The notes under the pieces were generated by a model, which was not told the DNA's origin, did no database searches, and saw nothing but the letters and a program-made list of their open reading frames with translations. From Cellulomonas sp. Y8 (GTDB taxonomy: Bacteria; Actinomycetota; Actinomycetes; Actinomycetales; Cellulomonadaceae), in assembly GCF_008033115.1 (NCBI RefSeq), contig NZ_CP041203.1, forward strand, positions 868,001-932,000: DNA of 64,000 nt, in the 5' to 3' direction. The translations under genes were made by a program, and so were the position numbers. Numbering within the stretch: position 1 is the first letter of the stretch; each line of letters opens with the position of its first letter. Below are positions 42,321 through 51,023 of the stretch, piece after piece.

Positions 42321-43745
42321 TCAGGGCAGCCGCAGCTCCGCCCGCAGGCCGGGCGCGCCGTCGGGCCGGTCGGCCAGCACCACGTCGCCCCCGTGCTCGC
42401 GCGCGACCTCCCGGGCGATCGCCAGCCCGAGCCCGCTGCCGCCACCGGGCCGCGCCCGCGCCGCGTCCAGGCGCACGAACCGCGCGAACGCCCGCTCCCG
42501 GTCGGGTGCGGCGACCCCCGGGCCGTCGTCGACGACGGCCACCAGCCCGTCGGCGACCTCGACGCGCACCGACCCCGCGGCGTGCCCGATCGCGTTGTCG
42601 ACGAGGTTGCGGACCACCCGGCCCAGCGCCGCCGCGTCCCCGCGCGCCCGCCCCGCGCCGACGACCTCGAGCGCCACGGGCCGCGCCGGCGCGCCGGCCG
42701 CCGCGGGCGCACCCTGCGCGTCCGCAGCCCCAGCCCCGGCCCCGGCCGCCGCCAGCGCCGCCGCCTCCCGCGCGACCTCCCCGAGGTCCACGTCGGCGTC
42801 CGGCACCGGGCGCGACCCGAGGCGCGCGAGCAGCAGCAGGTCGTCGACCAGCGCCTGCATCCGCCGCACCTGGTCGCCGAGGCCCTCGACGAGCTCCCCG
42901 GGCGCGTAGGCCTCCGGGTGCGTGCCGGCCACCTCGAGCTGGGCCCGCAGCGCCGCCAGCGGGGTGCGCAGCTCGTGCGCGGCGTCCGCGACGAACGCGC
43001 GCTGCCGGCCGGCCGCCTCCTCGAGCCGGTCCAGCATCTCGTTGAGCGTCCGGGCCAGCGCGCCGACCTCGTCGTCGGTGCCGGGGTCCGGCAGCGAGCC
43101 GGGTCCGCCGACCCGCGCCACCTGCGCCGCCGCGGACCGCAGGCGCTCGACCGGCCGCAGCGCGCGCCCGAGGGCCACCCAGATCGCCGCCGCGAACAGC
43201 GCGGTCAGCACCGGCACCACGCCGGCGAGCGCCAGGCGCAGCGCCCGGACCAGCCCTTGGACCTCGGCGACCGGCACCGTCGCGACCACCACCGTCCCGT
43301 CGGGGGCACCGGCGGGCGCGACCACCGCCACCCGGGCCGCGCGGTCGTACGCGGACGCCTCGGTCCCGCCGACCACCGGCTCACCCGGCGCCGCCGCGGC
43401 CCGCGCCCCCAGGTCCGCCAGCGCCTCCCCGGCGAGCACCGGCAGGGTCCGGCTGGCGGTCGGCGACGTGGCGACGACCCGGCCGCCGGAATCGAGCACC
43501 TGGACGATCTCCCCCGGCTCGGCCACGGGCAGCGCCTCGGGGACCTGGTCGCTCGCCACCAGCGCCGCCACGGTCTCCGCCCGCGCCCGCACCACCTCGT
43601 CGAGCGCCGCCACCCGCCCGCGGGACAGCACGGTGCTGAGCACGACCGCCCCGACCACGAGCGCGGCGCACAGCAGCCCCGCGGTGAGCACCGTGAGCCG
43701 GGCGCGCAGCGACCACCGGACCCGGCGCGGCCGGCTGCCGCTCAC
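42321..43745 (-). CDS. Two-component sensor histidine kinase
   Basis: 474 aa. Two membrane helices (about 17-40 and 163-187) flank an extracytoplasmic sensor of about 120 residues. Then a HAMP linker, HisKA with FVADAAHELRTPLAALRAQLEVA, and HATPase_c with NLVDNAIGHA, DDGPGVA and GGGSGLGLAIA. The low-complexity Ala/Gly loop in the ATPase domain (AAAGAGAGAADAQGAPAAAGAPA) is unusual. GTG 43745 overlaps the response regulator stop. Confidence 0.9.
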   Translation of the reverse strand: MSGSRPRRVRWSLRARLTVLTAGLLCAALVVGAVVLSTVLSRGRVAALDEVVRARAETVAALVASDQVPEALPVAEPGEIVQVLDSGGRVVATSPTASRTLPVLAGEALADLGARAAAAPGEPVVGGTEASAYDRAARVAVVAPAGAPDGTVVVATVPVAEVQGLVRALRLALAGVVPVLTALFAAAIWVALGRALRPVERLRSAAAQVARVGGPGSLPDPGTDDEVGALARTLNEMLDRLEEAAGRQRAFVADAAHELRTPLAALRAQLEVAGTHPEAYAPGELVEGLGDQVRRMQALVDDLLLLARLGSRPVPDADVDLGEVAREAAALAAAGAGAGAADAQGAPAAAGAPARPVALEVVGAGRARGDAAALGRVVRNLVDNAIGHAAGSVRVEVADGLVAVVDDGPGVAAPDRERAFARFVRLDAARARPGGGSGLGLAIAREVAREHGGDVVLADRPDGAPGLRAELRLP

Positions 43746-44395
43746 CCCGCGACCCGGTAGCCCGCGCCGCGGACCGTGGCGATCGCCTCCCGCCCGAGCT
43801 TGCGGCGCAGGTACCCCACGTACACCTCGACGACGTTGCCGTCCTCGCCCGGCCCGTCCCAGACGTGGTCCCGCAGCTCGACCTTCCCGACGACCCGGTC
43901 CGCGTGCCGCATCAGGTACTCGAGCAGCGCCAGCTCCCGCGCCGTGAGGTCGACCTGCTCCCCGCCCCGGGTCACGGTGCGCGCGGCGGGGTCGAGCACC
44001 AGGTCGCCGACCGCCAGCACCGCGGGCCGCACCTGCGGCGGCCGGCGCAGCAGCGCCCGGATCCGCGCGACGAGCACGACGAACGAGAACGGCTTGGTCA
44101 GGTAGTCGTCGGCCCCGACGTCCAGCCCGTCCGCGACGTCGTGCTCCCCGTCCTTCGCGCTCAGCAGCAGCACCGGCGTGGTCACCCCGGCGGCGCGCAG
44201 GCCGGTGACGACGTCGTAGCCGTTGCGCCGCGGCAGCATCACGTCGAGCACGATCGCGTCGTAGTCGCGGTCGGTCGCGAGGTCGAGCCCCGCGGCGCCG
44301 TCGTAGGCCACGTCGACCGCGAACCCCTCGGCCGTCAGCCCGCGGCGCAGGGCGTCCACCAGCCCGCGCTCGTCGTCCACCACCAGCACCCGCAC
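43742..44395 (-). CDS. OmpR-family response regulator
   Basis: 217 aa. The receiver domain carries acidic residues VVDDE, phospho-acceptor Asp in DAIVLDVMLP and Lys in YLTKPF. The OmpR/PhoB winged helix follows (LTARELALLEYLMRHADRVVGKVELRDHVWD; EVYVGYLRRKLG). GTG 44395 lies 7 bases after GATGCT, suggesting leaderless expression; ATG 44425 is the alternative. It pairs with the kinase downstream. The divergent gene encodes a secreted protein with an ABC exporter, a possible target. Confidence 0.91.
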   Translation of the reverse strand: MRVLVVDDERGLVDALRRGLTAEGFAVDVAYDGAAGLDLATDRDYDAIVLDVMLPRRNGYDVVTGLRAAGVTTPVLLLSAKDGEHDVADGLDVGADDYLTKPFSFVVLVARIRALLRRPPQVRPAVLAVGDLVLDPAARTVTRGGEQVDLTARELALLEYLMRHADRVVGKVELRDHVWDGPGEDGNVVEVYVGYLRRKLGREAIATVRGAGYRVAG

Positions 44396-44490
44396 CCCCG
44401 CAGCATCGCACCGCGGGCGCCGCACGGCCGCCCCCGACGGGTGGCGGCGTTCTCAGCGCCGCCTCAGGCCGGGTGGCGCACAGTGGGGGC

Positions 44491-45723
44491 ATGGCCGACA
44501 CCGAGCGCCCCCGCCGCACCCTCTCCCCCCGCGCCCGCTGGGCCGTGCCCGGGGTCGTCGCCGTGGCGGTGGCCGCCGCGGTCGGCGTCCCGGCGCTCGC
44601 CTCCTCGGGCGACGCCGACCTGCCGGCGCTCACCCCGCAGGAGCTGCTGAGCAGGGTCGCCGACGCCGAGCCGACGCCCGTCCAGGGCACCGTCGTCTAC
44701 ACCGCGCGCCTGGGCCTGCCCGAGCTGCCGGCGGAGATGACCGGCGCGGACCCGCTCAACCTGCTGGGCGGCTCGTCCACGCTGCGGGTGTGGTCCGACG
44801 GCGCGGAGCGGTCCCGGGTCTCGCTGCTCGGCGCGACCTCGGAGTACTCGGTGGTGCACGACGGCGCCGAGGCGTGGACCTACTCGTCGACCGACGACGC
44901 GGTCACGCACTACACGCTCGACCCCGCCGACGTCGCCCGGTACCAGGCGCTCGCGGACCGGGCCGCCGCGGCCGGAGCCGCCGATCTGCCCACCCCTGAG
45001 GCGGCCGCCGCGCAGGTGCTGGCGCTCGCCGAGCAGGACGCCGACGTCACCGTCGACAGCCCGACGACGGTCGCCGGCCGGGACGCCTACCAGCTCGTGG
45101 TGAGCCCCACCGACGACGGGACGCTCGTGTCCCGGGTCGTCGTCGCGGTGGATGCCGAGACCGCCCAGCCGCTGCGGGTCCAGACCTGGTCGACCTCCGA
45201 CGGCGCGGCCCCCTCGCTCGAGGTCGGGTTCACCGACGTGCAGTTCACGGCGCCCGACGACTCCGTGCTGGCGTTCTCCGCCCCCGCCGGCGCCGCCACC
45301 GAGGACGTGGTCGTGCCGCTGCCGGAGGTGCCGGAGGGCGCCGCCGACCCCGGGACCGTCCCGCCGCTCCCCGACGGCGTCGCAGTCGTCGGCTCCGGCT
45401 GGTCGACCGTCGTCACGCTGAGCGACGTCGACGTCGCGGGCCTGGTCGGCGGGGACGCCGCCTCGCTCGCCACGGTCCCCGGCGCGGAGCGCGTGCTCGG
45501 CTCCGAGGAGGCGCAGGACCTCGTGCAGCAGTTCGTCCCGAGCGACGAGGACGGCACCCCCGGGCGCCCGTCGCTCGACACCACGGCGCTCTACGACCAG
45601 CTCACCACCGCGGTCCCCGAGGGCCGGCTGCTCAGCTCGACCCTGCTGTCGGTGCTGATCACCGACGACGGCCGGGTGCTGGTCGGCTCGGTGCCGGCGG
45701 ACGCCCTGCGCGCCGCGGCATGA
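44491..45723 (+). CDS. Membrane-anchored/secreted LolA-like protein
   Basis: 410 aa. One membrane or signal segment (about 16-38, WAVPGVVAVAVAAAVGVPALAS) precedes an extracytoplasmic domain. The Tyr/Thr-rich strands (GTVVYTARLGLPEL; GTLVSRVVVAVDAETAQPLRVQTW) resemble DUF2092/LolA-fold proteins of actinobacteria. The C-terminal 60 residues include STLLSVLITDDGRVLVGSVP. Its TGA overlaps the ABC ATPase start. It may hand a lipid or hydrophobic cargo to the transporter; this is inference. Confidence 0.78.
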   Translation: MADTERPRRTLSPRARWAVPGVVAVAVAAAVGVPALASSGDADLPALTPQELLSRVADAEPTPVQGTVVYTARLGLPELPAEMTGADPLNLLGGSSTLRVWSDGAERSRVSLLGATSEYSVVHDGAEAWTYSSTDDAVTHYTLDPADVARYQALADRAAAAGAADLPTPEAAAAQVLALAEQDADVTVDSPTTVAGRDAYQLVVSPTDDGTLVSRVVVAVDAETAQPLRVQTWSTSDGAAPSLEVGFTDVQFTAPDDSVLAFSAPAGAATEDVVVPLPEVPEGAADPGTVPPLPDGVAVVGSGWSTVVTLSDVDVAGLVGGDAASLATVPGAERVLGSEEAQDLVQQFVPSDEDGTPGRPSLDTTALYDQLTTAVPEGRLLSSTLLSVLITDDGRVLVGSVPADALRAAA

Positions 45724-46706
45724 GCGACGCGCACCACGACGGCGACCTGGCCGTCCGGACCGCCGGCCTGACCAAGCGGTTCCGGAGCGGCCAGGTCGCC
45801 GTCGACGGCCTGGACCTCGAGGTGCCCCGCGGCGCCGTGTACGGGTTCCTCGGGCCGAACGGGTCCGGGAAGACGACCACGATCCGCATGCTGCTCGGCC
45901 TCGCCCACCCGACGGCCGGGCGCGCCTGGCTGCTCGGCGCCGCGATGCCGGAGGAGGCCGCGAGGGTGCTGCCGCGGGTCGGCGCGCTCGTCGAGGGGCC
46001 CGCGTTCCACCCGTACCTGTCCGGGCGGGCCAACCTGGCGCGCCTCGACGCCGGGGACGCCACCGCCGACCCGCGCACCAGCCGCCGGCGCGCGGACGCC
46101 GCGCTCGACCGGGTCGGCCTCGGGGCGGCGGCGACCAAGCCCTACCGGCAGTACTCGCTCGGCATGAAGCAGCGGCTCGGCCTGGCCGCCGCGCTGCTGC
46201 AGCCGCGGGACCTGCTGGTGCTGGACGAGCCGACCAACGGCCTCGACCCCCAGGGCACCCGCGAGGTGCGGCACCTGGTCCGGGAGCTCGCCGACGGGGG
46301 CGCGACGGTGCTCGTGTCGTCGCACCTGCTCGCCGAGATCGAGCAGGTGTGCACGCACGTCGGGATCATGAGCCGCGGCCGGCTGCTGCTCCAGGGCGAG
46401 CGGGCCGCGCTGACGGACCGCGAGGGGGCGCGGCTGGCCGTGACCACCCGCTCCACGCAGGCCGACGCCGCCGCGGACGTCCTGCGCGGGCTGGGCCTCG
46501 CCGACGTGGCGCGCGACGGGCGGGCGCTGCCGGGCGGGGCGGGGACGGCGCGGCTCACCGCGGCGCTCGGCCCGACGCCGCCCGAGAAGGTGTCGGCCGC
46601 GCTCGTGCACGCGGGCGTCGACCTGGTCGGCCTCGAGGTCGACCGGCCGAGCCTGGAGCAGGTGTTCGTCGAGCTGACCGGGGAGGGCTTCGATGTCGCG
46701 CGCTGA
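45720..46706 (+). CDS. ABC transporter ATP-binding protein (ABC-2 type)
   Basis: 328 aa. Walker A GPNGSGKTT, signature YSLGMKQRLGLA, Walker B LLVLDEPTNGLDP and the H-loop VLVSSHLLAEIEQ are all present. The C-terminal extension fits drug- or lipid-export ATPases of the CcmA group. The ATG overlaps the upstream TGA, and the gene overlaps the permease by 14 bases. Confidence 0.92.
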   Translation: MSDAHHDGDLAVRTAGLTKRFRSGQVAVDGLDLEVPRGAVYGFLGPNGSGKTTTIRMLLGLAHPTAGRAWLLGAAMPEEAARVLPRVGALVEGPAFHPYLSGRANLARLDAGDATADPRTSRRRADAALDRVGLGAAATKPYRQYSLGMKQRLGLAAALLQPRDLLVLDEPTNGLDPQGTREVRHLVRELADGGATVLVSSHLLAEIEQVCTHVGIMSRGRLLLQGERAALTDREGARLAVTTRSTQADAAADVLRGLGLADVARDGRALPGGAGTARLTAALGPTPPEKVSAALVHAGVDLVGLEVDRPSLEQVFVELTGEGFDVAR

Positions 46707-47559
46707 GGTGCTGGAGGCCCCGGCGGCGGCGGCCGCGCCGGTCGCGTTCGCCCGCCTGCTGCGGTCCGAGCTGCGCCTGGTGCTCGGGCGCCGCCGGAAC
46801 CTGGTGCTGCTCGCGGGGCTCGCGCTGGTGCCGGTCGTCATCGGCACGGTGCTGCTGGTCACCCGGGACAGCGCGCTGTCGGGGCAGGGCCCCGCCTTCC
46901 TGGCGCAGGTCACCGGCAACGGGCTGTTCCTGGTCGTCGCCGCGCTGTTCCTCTGCCTGCCGTTCCTGCTCCCGCTGTGCATCGGCATCGCGTCCGGCGA
47001 CGCCGTCGCCGGCGAGGCCTCCGCCGGCACGCTGCGCTACCTGCTGGTGGTCCCCGTGCCCCGGACGCGGCTGCTGGCCGTGAAGGCGCTGGCCGCGCTC
47101 GCGTTCGCCGCCGCCGCGGTGCTCGCGGTCGCGGTGACCGGGCTGCTGATCGGGGCGGCGTACTTCGGCGTGCACGACGTGGTGCTGCTGTCCGGCAGCA
47201 CCGTGCCCGTCGGCGAGGGGCTCGTCCGGGTCGCCGGGATCGTCGCGTACGTCGGGCTCTCGCTGACCGGGCTGGTCGCGGTCGGGCTGTTCTTCTCGAC
47301 GCTCACCGAGGTGCCCGTCGGCGCGATGGCCGCGACGGTCGTGGTCGCCGTGGTGTCGACGGTCCTGGACTCGCTGCCGCAGCTCTCCGCGATCCACCCC
47401 GGGCTGCTGACGCACCACTGGTTCGACTTCGCCGAGTTCCTCCGGGTGCAGGTGGACTGGGGCGTCGTCGGCTCGGGGCTCGCGGTGCAGGCGGCGTGGG
47501 TGGCCGTGTTCGGGACGCTCGCGTGGGCGCGGTTCACCACCGCGGACGTAACGTCCTAG
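46693..47559 (+). CDS. ABC-2 type transporter permease
   Basis: 288 aa with about six membrane helices. The N-terminal cytoplasmic stretch runs to residue 30 (FARLLRSELRLVLGRRRNLVLL), then hydrophobic segments including FLVVAALFLCLPFLLPLCIGIASGDAVAGEASAGTLRYLL, typical of ABC-2 permeases. It forms the exporter with the preceding ATPase. Substrate unknown. The start overlaps the ATPase gene. Confidence 0.88.
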   Translation: MSRAEVLEAPAAAAAPVAFARLLRSELRLVLGRRRNLVLLAGLALVPVVIGTVLLVTRDSALSGQGPAFLAQVTGNGLFLVVAALFLCLPFLLPLCIGIASGDAVAGEASAGTLRYLLVVPVPRTRLLAVKALAALAFAAAAVLAVAVTGLLIGAAYFGVHDVVLLSGSTVPVGEGLVRVAGIVAYVGLSLTGLVAVGLFFSTLTEVPVGAMAATVVVAVVSTVLDSLPQLSAIHPGLLTHHWFDFAEFLRVQVDWGVVGSGLAVQAAWVAVFGTLAWARFTTADVTS

Positions 47560-47575
47560 GCCGGTCGGCCCCGGC

Positions 47576-47961
47576 TCAGGCGAGCAGGCCGACGACCGTC
47601 GCGACGACCGCGAGGAGCGGGAACGCGCCCTGCACCGCGGCCGCCCGCGCCTTGTCCGGCGACGACAGCACGAGCACGAGCGCCGCCGCGAGCATCGACC
47701 CGGTGCCGGCCAGCGAGCGCCGCGCCCACGGCGTCCGCGCCGGTCGCCGTGGCGACGACCCCCGCCGCCCGCGACCACCGCGAGGAACAGGTTGTAGAAG
47801 CCCTGGTTGAACGCGAGCTCCTTCGTGGCCTCGGCGCCCTCGGGCGTCGTGCCGAAGGTCGCGCGGGTCCGGGGGGACGTCCACGTGAACGACTCGAGCG
47901 TGAAGATGTAGACGTGCACCAGGGCCGCGAGCGCGGCGAGCACCAGTCCGGCGGCGATCAT
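47576..47961 (-). pseudogene. DUF1304 membrane protein with a frameshift
   Basis: Read across the break it gives about 127 aa with four membrane helices and the DUF1304 pattern (HVYIFTLESFTW; ATKELAFNQGFYNLFLAVVA; AGTGSMLAAALVLVLSSP). One extra C in the run 47759-47763 breaks the frame after VVAGG; removing it restores VVATATGADAVGAALAGT. Everything else is intact, so sequencing error is likely. Start ATG 47961. Divergent from the HTH/SRPBCC pair. Confidence 0.8.
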
Positions 47962-48000
47962 GCGGGCCAGTCTGCCGCGTCCCGGGCCACAGCGGGGTCT

Positions 48001-48016
48001 TGTGACCCGGGCCACA
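48001..48016. promoter_or_regulatory. CRP-like site in a divergent promoter region
   Basis: TGTGACCCGGGCCACA fits TGTGA-N6-TCACA at 9 of 10 positions. It lies between the DUF1304 gene and the HTH regulator, 36 bases before the regulator ATG. Confidence 0.35.
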
Positions 48017-48024
48017 CCCGCGTA

Positions 48025-48048
48025 ACGTACAACCACATGGTTGTACGT
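48025..48048. promoter_or_regulatory. 24-base perfect operator palindrome over the HTH gene start
   Basis: Arms ACGTACAACCA (48025-48035) and TGGTTGTACGT (48038-48048) are perfectly complementary around CA. The ATG of the regulator (48037-48039) lies inside the palindrome and a TAACGT -10-like hexamer (48023-48028) overlaps its left end, so binding would block initiation directly. Confidence 0.78.
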
Positions 48049-48387
48049 CAGCTGGACCCCGACGAGGTGGACCGGGTGTTCGCCGCGCTGGCCGACGCCA
48101 CCCGCCGCGACATCGTCACGCGGGTGCTGCGCCGGGAGGCGTCGGTGACCGCCCTCGCGCGCTCCTACGAGATGAGCTTCGCCGCCGTGCAGAAGCACGT
48201 CGCGGTGCTCGAGCGCGCGCACCTCGTGACCAAGCAGCGGCAGGGCCGCGAGCAGGTCGTCCACCCCGACGTCGCGACCATCCGGGCGGCCGCACGGCTG
48301 CTCGACCGGTACGAGGAGATCTGGCGCGGCCGCATCGACCGCATGGCGGAGCTCCTCGGGGACACGCGAGAAGGGGACGACTCATGA
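48037..48387 (+). CDS. ArsR-type helix-turn-helix regulator
   Basis: 116 aa. The winged helix is clear: VDRVFAALADATRRDIVTRVLRREASVTALARSYEMSFAAVQKHVAVLERAHLVTKQRQGREQVV. This ArsR subgroup lacks metal-binding cysteines and is usually paired with an SRPBCC protein, as here, where the next gene overlaps by four bases. ATG 48037 sits within a 24-base palindrome, pointing to autorepression and a leaderless mRNA. Confidence 0.9.
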   Translation: MVVRQLDPDEVDRVFAALADATRRDIVTRVLRREASVTALARSYEMSFAAVQKHVAVLERAHLVTKQRQGREQVVHPDVATIRAAARLLDRYEEIWRGRIDRMAELLGDTREGDDS

Positions 48388-48872
48388 CCGTCGTGGACAC
48401 CATCAAGGACACCGACGCGCTGACGCTCACCGTGGTGACCGAGCTCGCCGCCCCGCCCGAGCGGGTGTGGCGGCTGTGGTCCGAGGGCGAGCAGCTCGGC
48501 CGCTGGTGGGGCCCTCCGGGGTGGCCGGCGACCTTCCCCGCCCACGACCTCACCCCCGGCGCCGAGTCGCGGTACTACATGACCGGCCCGGACGGGACGC
48601 GGGCGCACGGCTGGTGGCGGGTGCTCGCGGTCGACCCGCCGCGCTCGATCGAGATCCAGGACGGGTTCTCCGACGCCGAGGGCAACCCGGACGACGCCAT
48701 GCCCGCTGCCGTGATGCGCACCGAGCTCACGCCCGTCGACGGCGGGACGCGCATGACCATCACCACGCGGTTCCCGGACGCCGAGGCGATGGCCCAGGTG
48801 ATCGCGATGGGGATGGAGGAGGGTATGCGCGACGCGGTCGGGCAGATCCCGGCGCTGCTCGCGGAGGGCTGA
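48384..48872 (+). CDS. SRPBCC (AHSA1-like) domain protein
   Basis: 162 aa. The fold is recognised by LTVVTELAAPPERVWRLWSEGEQLGRWWGPPGWPATF at the N-terminus and the C-terminal helix AMAQVIAMGMEEGMRDAVGQIPALL. The domain forms a hydrophobic ligand cavity; no enzymatic role is evident. Coupled to the ArsR-type regulator by an ATGA overlap, a pairing that suggests the SRPBCC protein binds or removes the signal molecule. Confidence 0.86.
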   Translation: MTVVDTIKDTDALTLTVVTELAAPPERVWRLWSEGEQLGRWWGPPGWPATFPAHDLTPGAESRYYMTGPDGTRAHGWWRVLAVDPPRSIEIQDGFSDAEGNPDDAMPAAVMRTELTPVDGGTRMTITTRFPDAEAMAQVIAMGMEEGMRDAVGQIPALLAEG

Positions 48873-49008
48873 GCCCGCGGGCGGTGCGGGCCGGCCGTGG
48901 GCCGGTGGTCCCACCAAGTCATGGGACGACTAGGCGCATACTGGGGAGCGTGAGCGGCGTGACCCGGCAGCGACCGACCCGCACCACCCCCGAGGGGCGG
49001 CGCGAGCC

Positions 49009-49818
49009 GTGAGGGTTCGCACCCGCCCCGAGCACCCCGCGACCGGGGCCGCGCTCGCCGTCGTCGGCGGCTTCCTCGACGCGTACACGTTCGTGGCGCA
49101 CGGCGGCGTGTTCGCCAACGCCCAGACCGGCAACGTCGTGTTCGTGGCGATCCACGCCGCCGAGGGCCAGTGGGCCCAGGCGGCGGGCTACCTGCCGATC
49201 ATCGGCGCGTTCGTGCTGGGCCTGGTCGCGGCGGAGTGGCTGGCGGCGCACCGTCGGCTGCCCGGGCTCGACGACCCGACCCGCGTGGTGCTGCTCGCCG
49301 AGATCGCCGTGCTGGTCGCCGTCGCGGGGCTGCCGCGCGCGGTGCCCACGCTCGTGACGACCATGGCGGTCGCGTTCGTCGCCGCGCTGCAGGTCACGAC
49401 CTTCCGGCTCGTCCGGGACACCACCTACAGCACGACGATGACCACCGGGAACCTGCGCACGCTCGTGACCGCGGCCTACGAGTGGCTCAGCGGCTACGAC
49501 CGCACCCAGCGCGTGGTCGCCCTGCGCCTCGCCGTGATCGTGCTGGCGTTCGCCGGCGGCGCGGGGATCGGCGCGGTGGCGAGCGCGCCGGACGCGCTCG
49601 GCACGCGCGCGACGCTGCTCGCCGCGGCGGTGCTGGCCGTGGTGCTGGCCGCGATCGAGACGCACACCCGCCGGACGGCGGCCGCGGGCGCGGCGGCCGC
49701 GAGGGGCGGCACGAACGCGCCGCGCGGCGACATCGCGCCGGCGGACCGGGCCCCGTCGGCCGCGGAACCGGGCGCCGCTCGCCCGGTGCCCGCGGGCGTC
49801 GGCGCCGACGGCGACTGA
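49009..49818 (+). CDS. DUF1275 (YoaK-like) membrane protein
   Basis: 269 aa with about six membrane helices. Family features are GGFLDAYTFVAHGGVFANAQTGNVVF and FRLVRDTTYSTTMTTGNLRTL. The C-terminal 50 residues are Ala/Pro/Arg-rich and likely disordered. Role unknown; a transport function is presumed. GTG 49009 has GAGGGGCGG upstream. Confidence 0.85.
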   Translation: MRVRTRPEHPATGAALAVVGGFLDAYTFVAHGGVFANAQTGNVVFVAIHAAEGQWAQAAGYLPIIGAFVLGLVAAEWLAAHRRLPGLDDPTRVVLLAEIAVLVAVAGLPRAVPTLVTTMAVAFVAALQVTTFRLVRDTTYSTTMTTGNLRTLVTAAYEWLSGYDRTQRVVALRLAVIVLAFAGGAGIGAVASAPDALGTRATLLAAAVLAVVLAAIETHTRRTAAAGAAAARGGTNAPRGDIAPADRAPSAAEPGAARPVPAGVGADGD

Positions 49819-49891
49819 CCGGCGCGACCCGGGACTGGTGGTCGCGGCGGTGGGAGCGCTACCGTCCGTCGGGACATCGAGGAGGATGCCC

Positions 49892-50272
49892 GTGCACCGC
49901 AGCCGGATCTCGACCCTGCTCATCGACGCCCCGCACGCCGAGGCCGCCGCCGCGGCGCGCTTCTGGTCCGCCGCCACCGGCGTGGCCTCGTGGTCGGTGC
50001 CGGACGAGGAGCAGTTCACGCACCTCGAGGACCCGATCCCCGGGCTGGTCGCCGCGGTGCAGTCGATCGGCGGCCCGGCCCGGTACCACCTCGACATGGA
50101 GACCGACGACGTCGCCGCCGAGACGGCGCGGCTGCTGGACCTGGGCGCCGTCGAGGTCGGCGGCTGGCTCGACTGCCGGACGCTGCGCGTCCCGGGCGGC
50201 CACCTGCTGTGCGTGATCCCGGTGCACAGCGACCCGGCGGACTTCGCCGAGCAGGCGCACGTCTGGCCCTGA
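49892..50272 (+). CDS. VOC/glyoxalase-like domain protein
   Basis: 126 aa. A single VOC module: ISTLLIDAPHAEAAAAARFWSAATG at the N-terminus and VPGGHLLCVIPVHSD near the end, typical of glyoxalase-like proteins of unknown substrate. GTG 49892 is chosen because GAGGAGG ends 6 bases before it; an ATG at 49886 is too close to that site. It converges with the PadR gene. Confidence 0.83.
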   Translation: MHRSRISTLLIDAPHAEAAAAARFWSAATGVASWSVPDEEQFTHLEDPIPGLVAAVQSIGGPARYHLDMETDDVAAETARLLDLGAVEVGGWLDCRTLRVPGGHLLCVIPVHSDPADFAEQAHVWP

Positions 50273-50297
50273 CCCGCCCGCCCGGCACGGCCACCCG

Positions 50298-51023
50298 TCA
50301 GGCGGTCGGGCCCTCCGGCGCCGGGTCGTCCGGGGCCGGCGCGGGGTCGGCGGCCGGGTCGTCGCCCGCCAGCACGCGGTACACCGACCGGCGCGCCTCG
50401 GCGAGGATCTCGCCCGCGCGGACCCGCTGCGCCTCGGTGCCGCCGCGCCCGACGGCCCGGACGGCCTCGAGCAGCGGGCCGACCTCGGCGCGCAGGTCGA
50501 CGCCCTGCTCGGCGTCGCCGGTCGCGAACGGGTCGGGCCAGGACGCCGAGTCCCGCTCGACGAGCGCGCGGCCCTCCTCGGTCAGCGTGGCGAGCTTGCG
50601 CCCCGCCGAGGCCGTGAGCGTCACGACGCCCTCGTCCTCCAGGAGGTTCAGCGTCGGGTAGACGGCGCCGGGGCTCGGGCGCCACCGGCCGTCGCTGCGC
50701 TCCGCGATGGCCTCCATCAGCTGGTAGCCGTGCATCGGGTGCTCGGCGAGCAGCAGCAGGATGGCGTTGCGGACGTCTCCGCGCGGACGTCGGCCGCGCC
50801 GCCCACCGGGGCCGAACCCGCCCGGGCCGAACCCCCCAGGGCCCCCGGGGCCGAAGCCTCCGCCGGGGCCGAACCCCGCGCCCGGGCCGAAGCCGCGCGG
50901 CCCGTGGCCGCCGAACCCCCGCCCGCGCCCGCGGTGCCCCTCGTGCGACCCGTGCGGGCCGCGACCGGACCGCTCGTCGCGGCCCTCGCTCTCGAACTCA
51001 TCGTGTGTGTCGTTGTATCGCAT
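50298..51023 (-). CDS. PadR-family regulator with Gly-rich N-terminal extension
   Basis: 241 aa. The PadR winged helix spans about 82-165 (DVRNAILLLLAEHPMHGYQLMEAIAERSDGRWRPSPGAVYPTLNLLEDEGVV). It follows an unusual 80-residue tail of charged residues and GFGPGG-type repeats. The C-terminal part has a helix typical of PadR dimerisation and a Pro/Ala-rich end. A 28-base palindrome overlaps the ATG and probably mediates autoregulation. Targets unknown. Confidence 0.88.
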   Translation of the reverse strand: MRYNDTHDEFESEGRDERSGRGPHGSHEGHRGRGRGFGGHGPRGFGPGAGFGPGGGFGPGGPGGFGPGGFGPGGRRGRRPRGDVRNAILLLLAEHPMHGYQLMEAIAERSDGRWRPSPGAVYPTLNLLEDEGVVTLTASAGRKLATLTEEGRALVERDSASWPDPFATGDAEQGVDLRAEVGPLLEAVRAVGRGGTEAQRVRAGEILAEARRSVYRVLAGDDPAADPAPAPDDPAPEGPTA

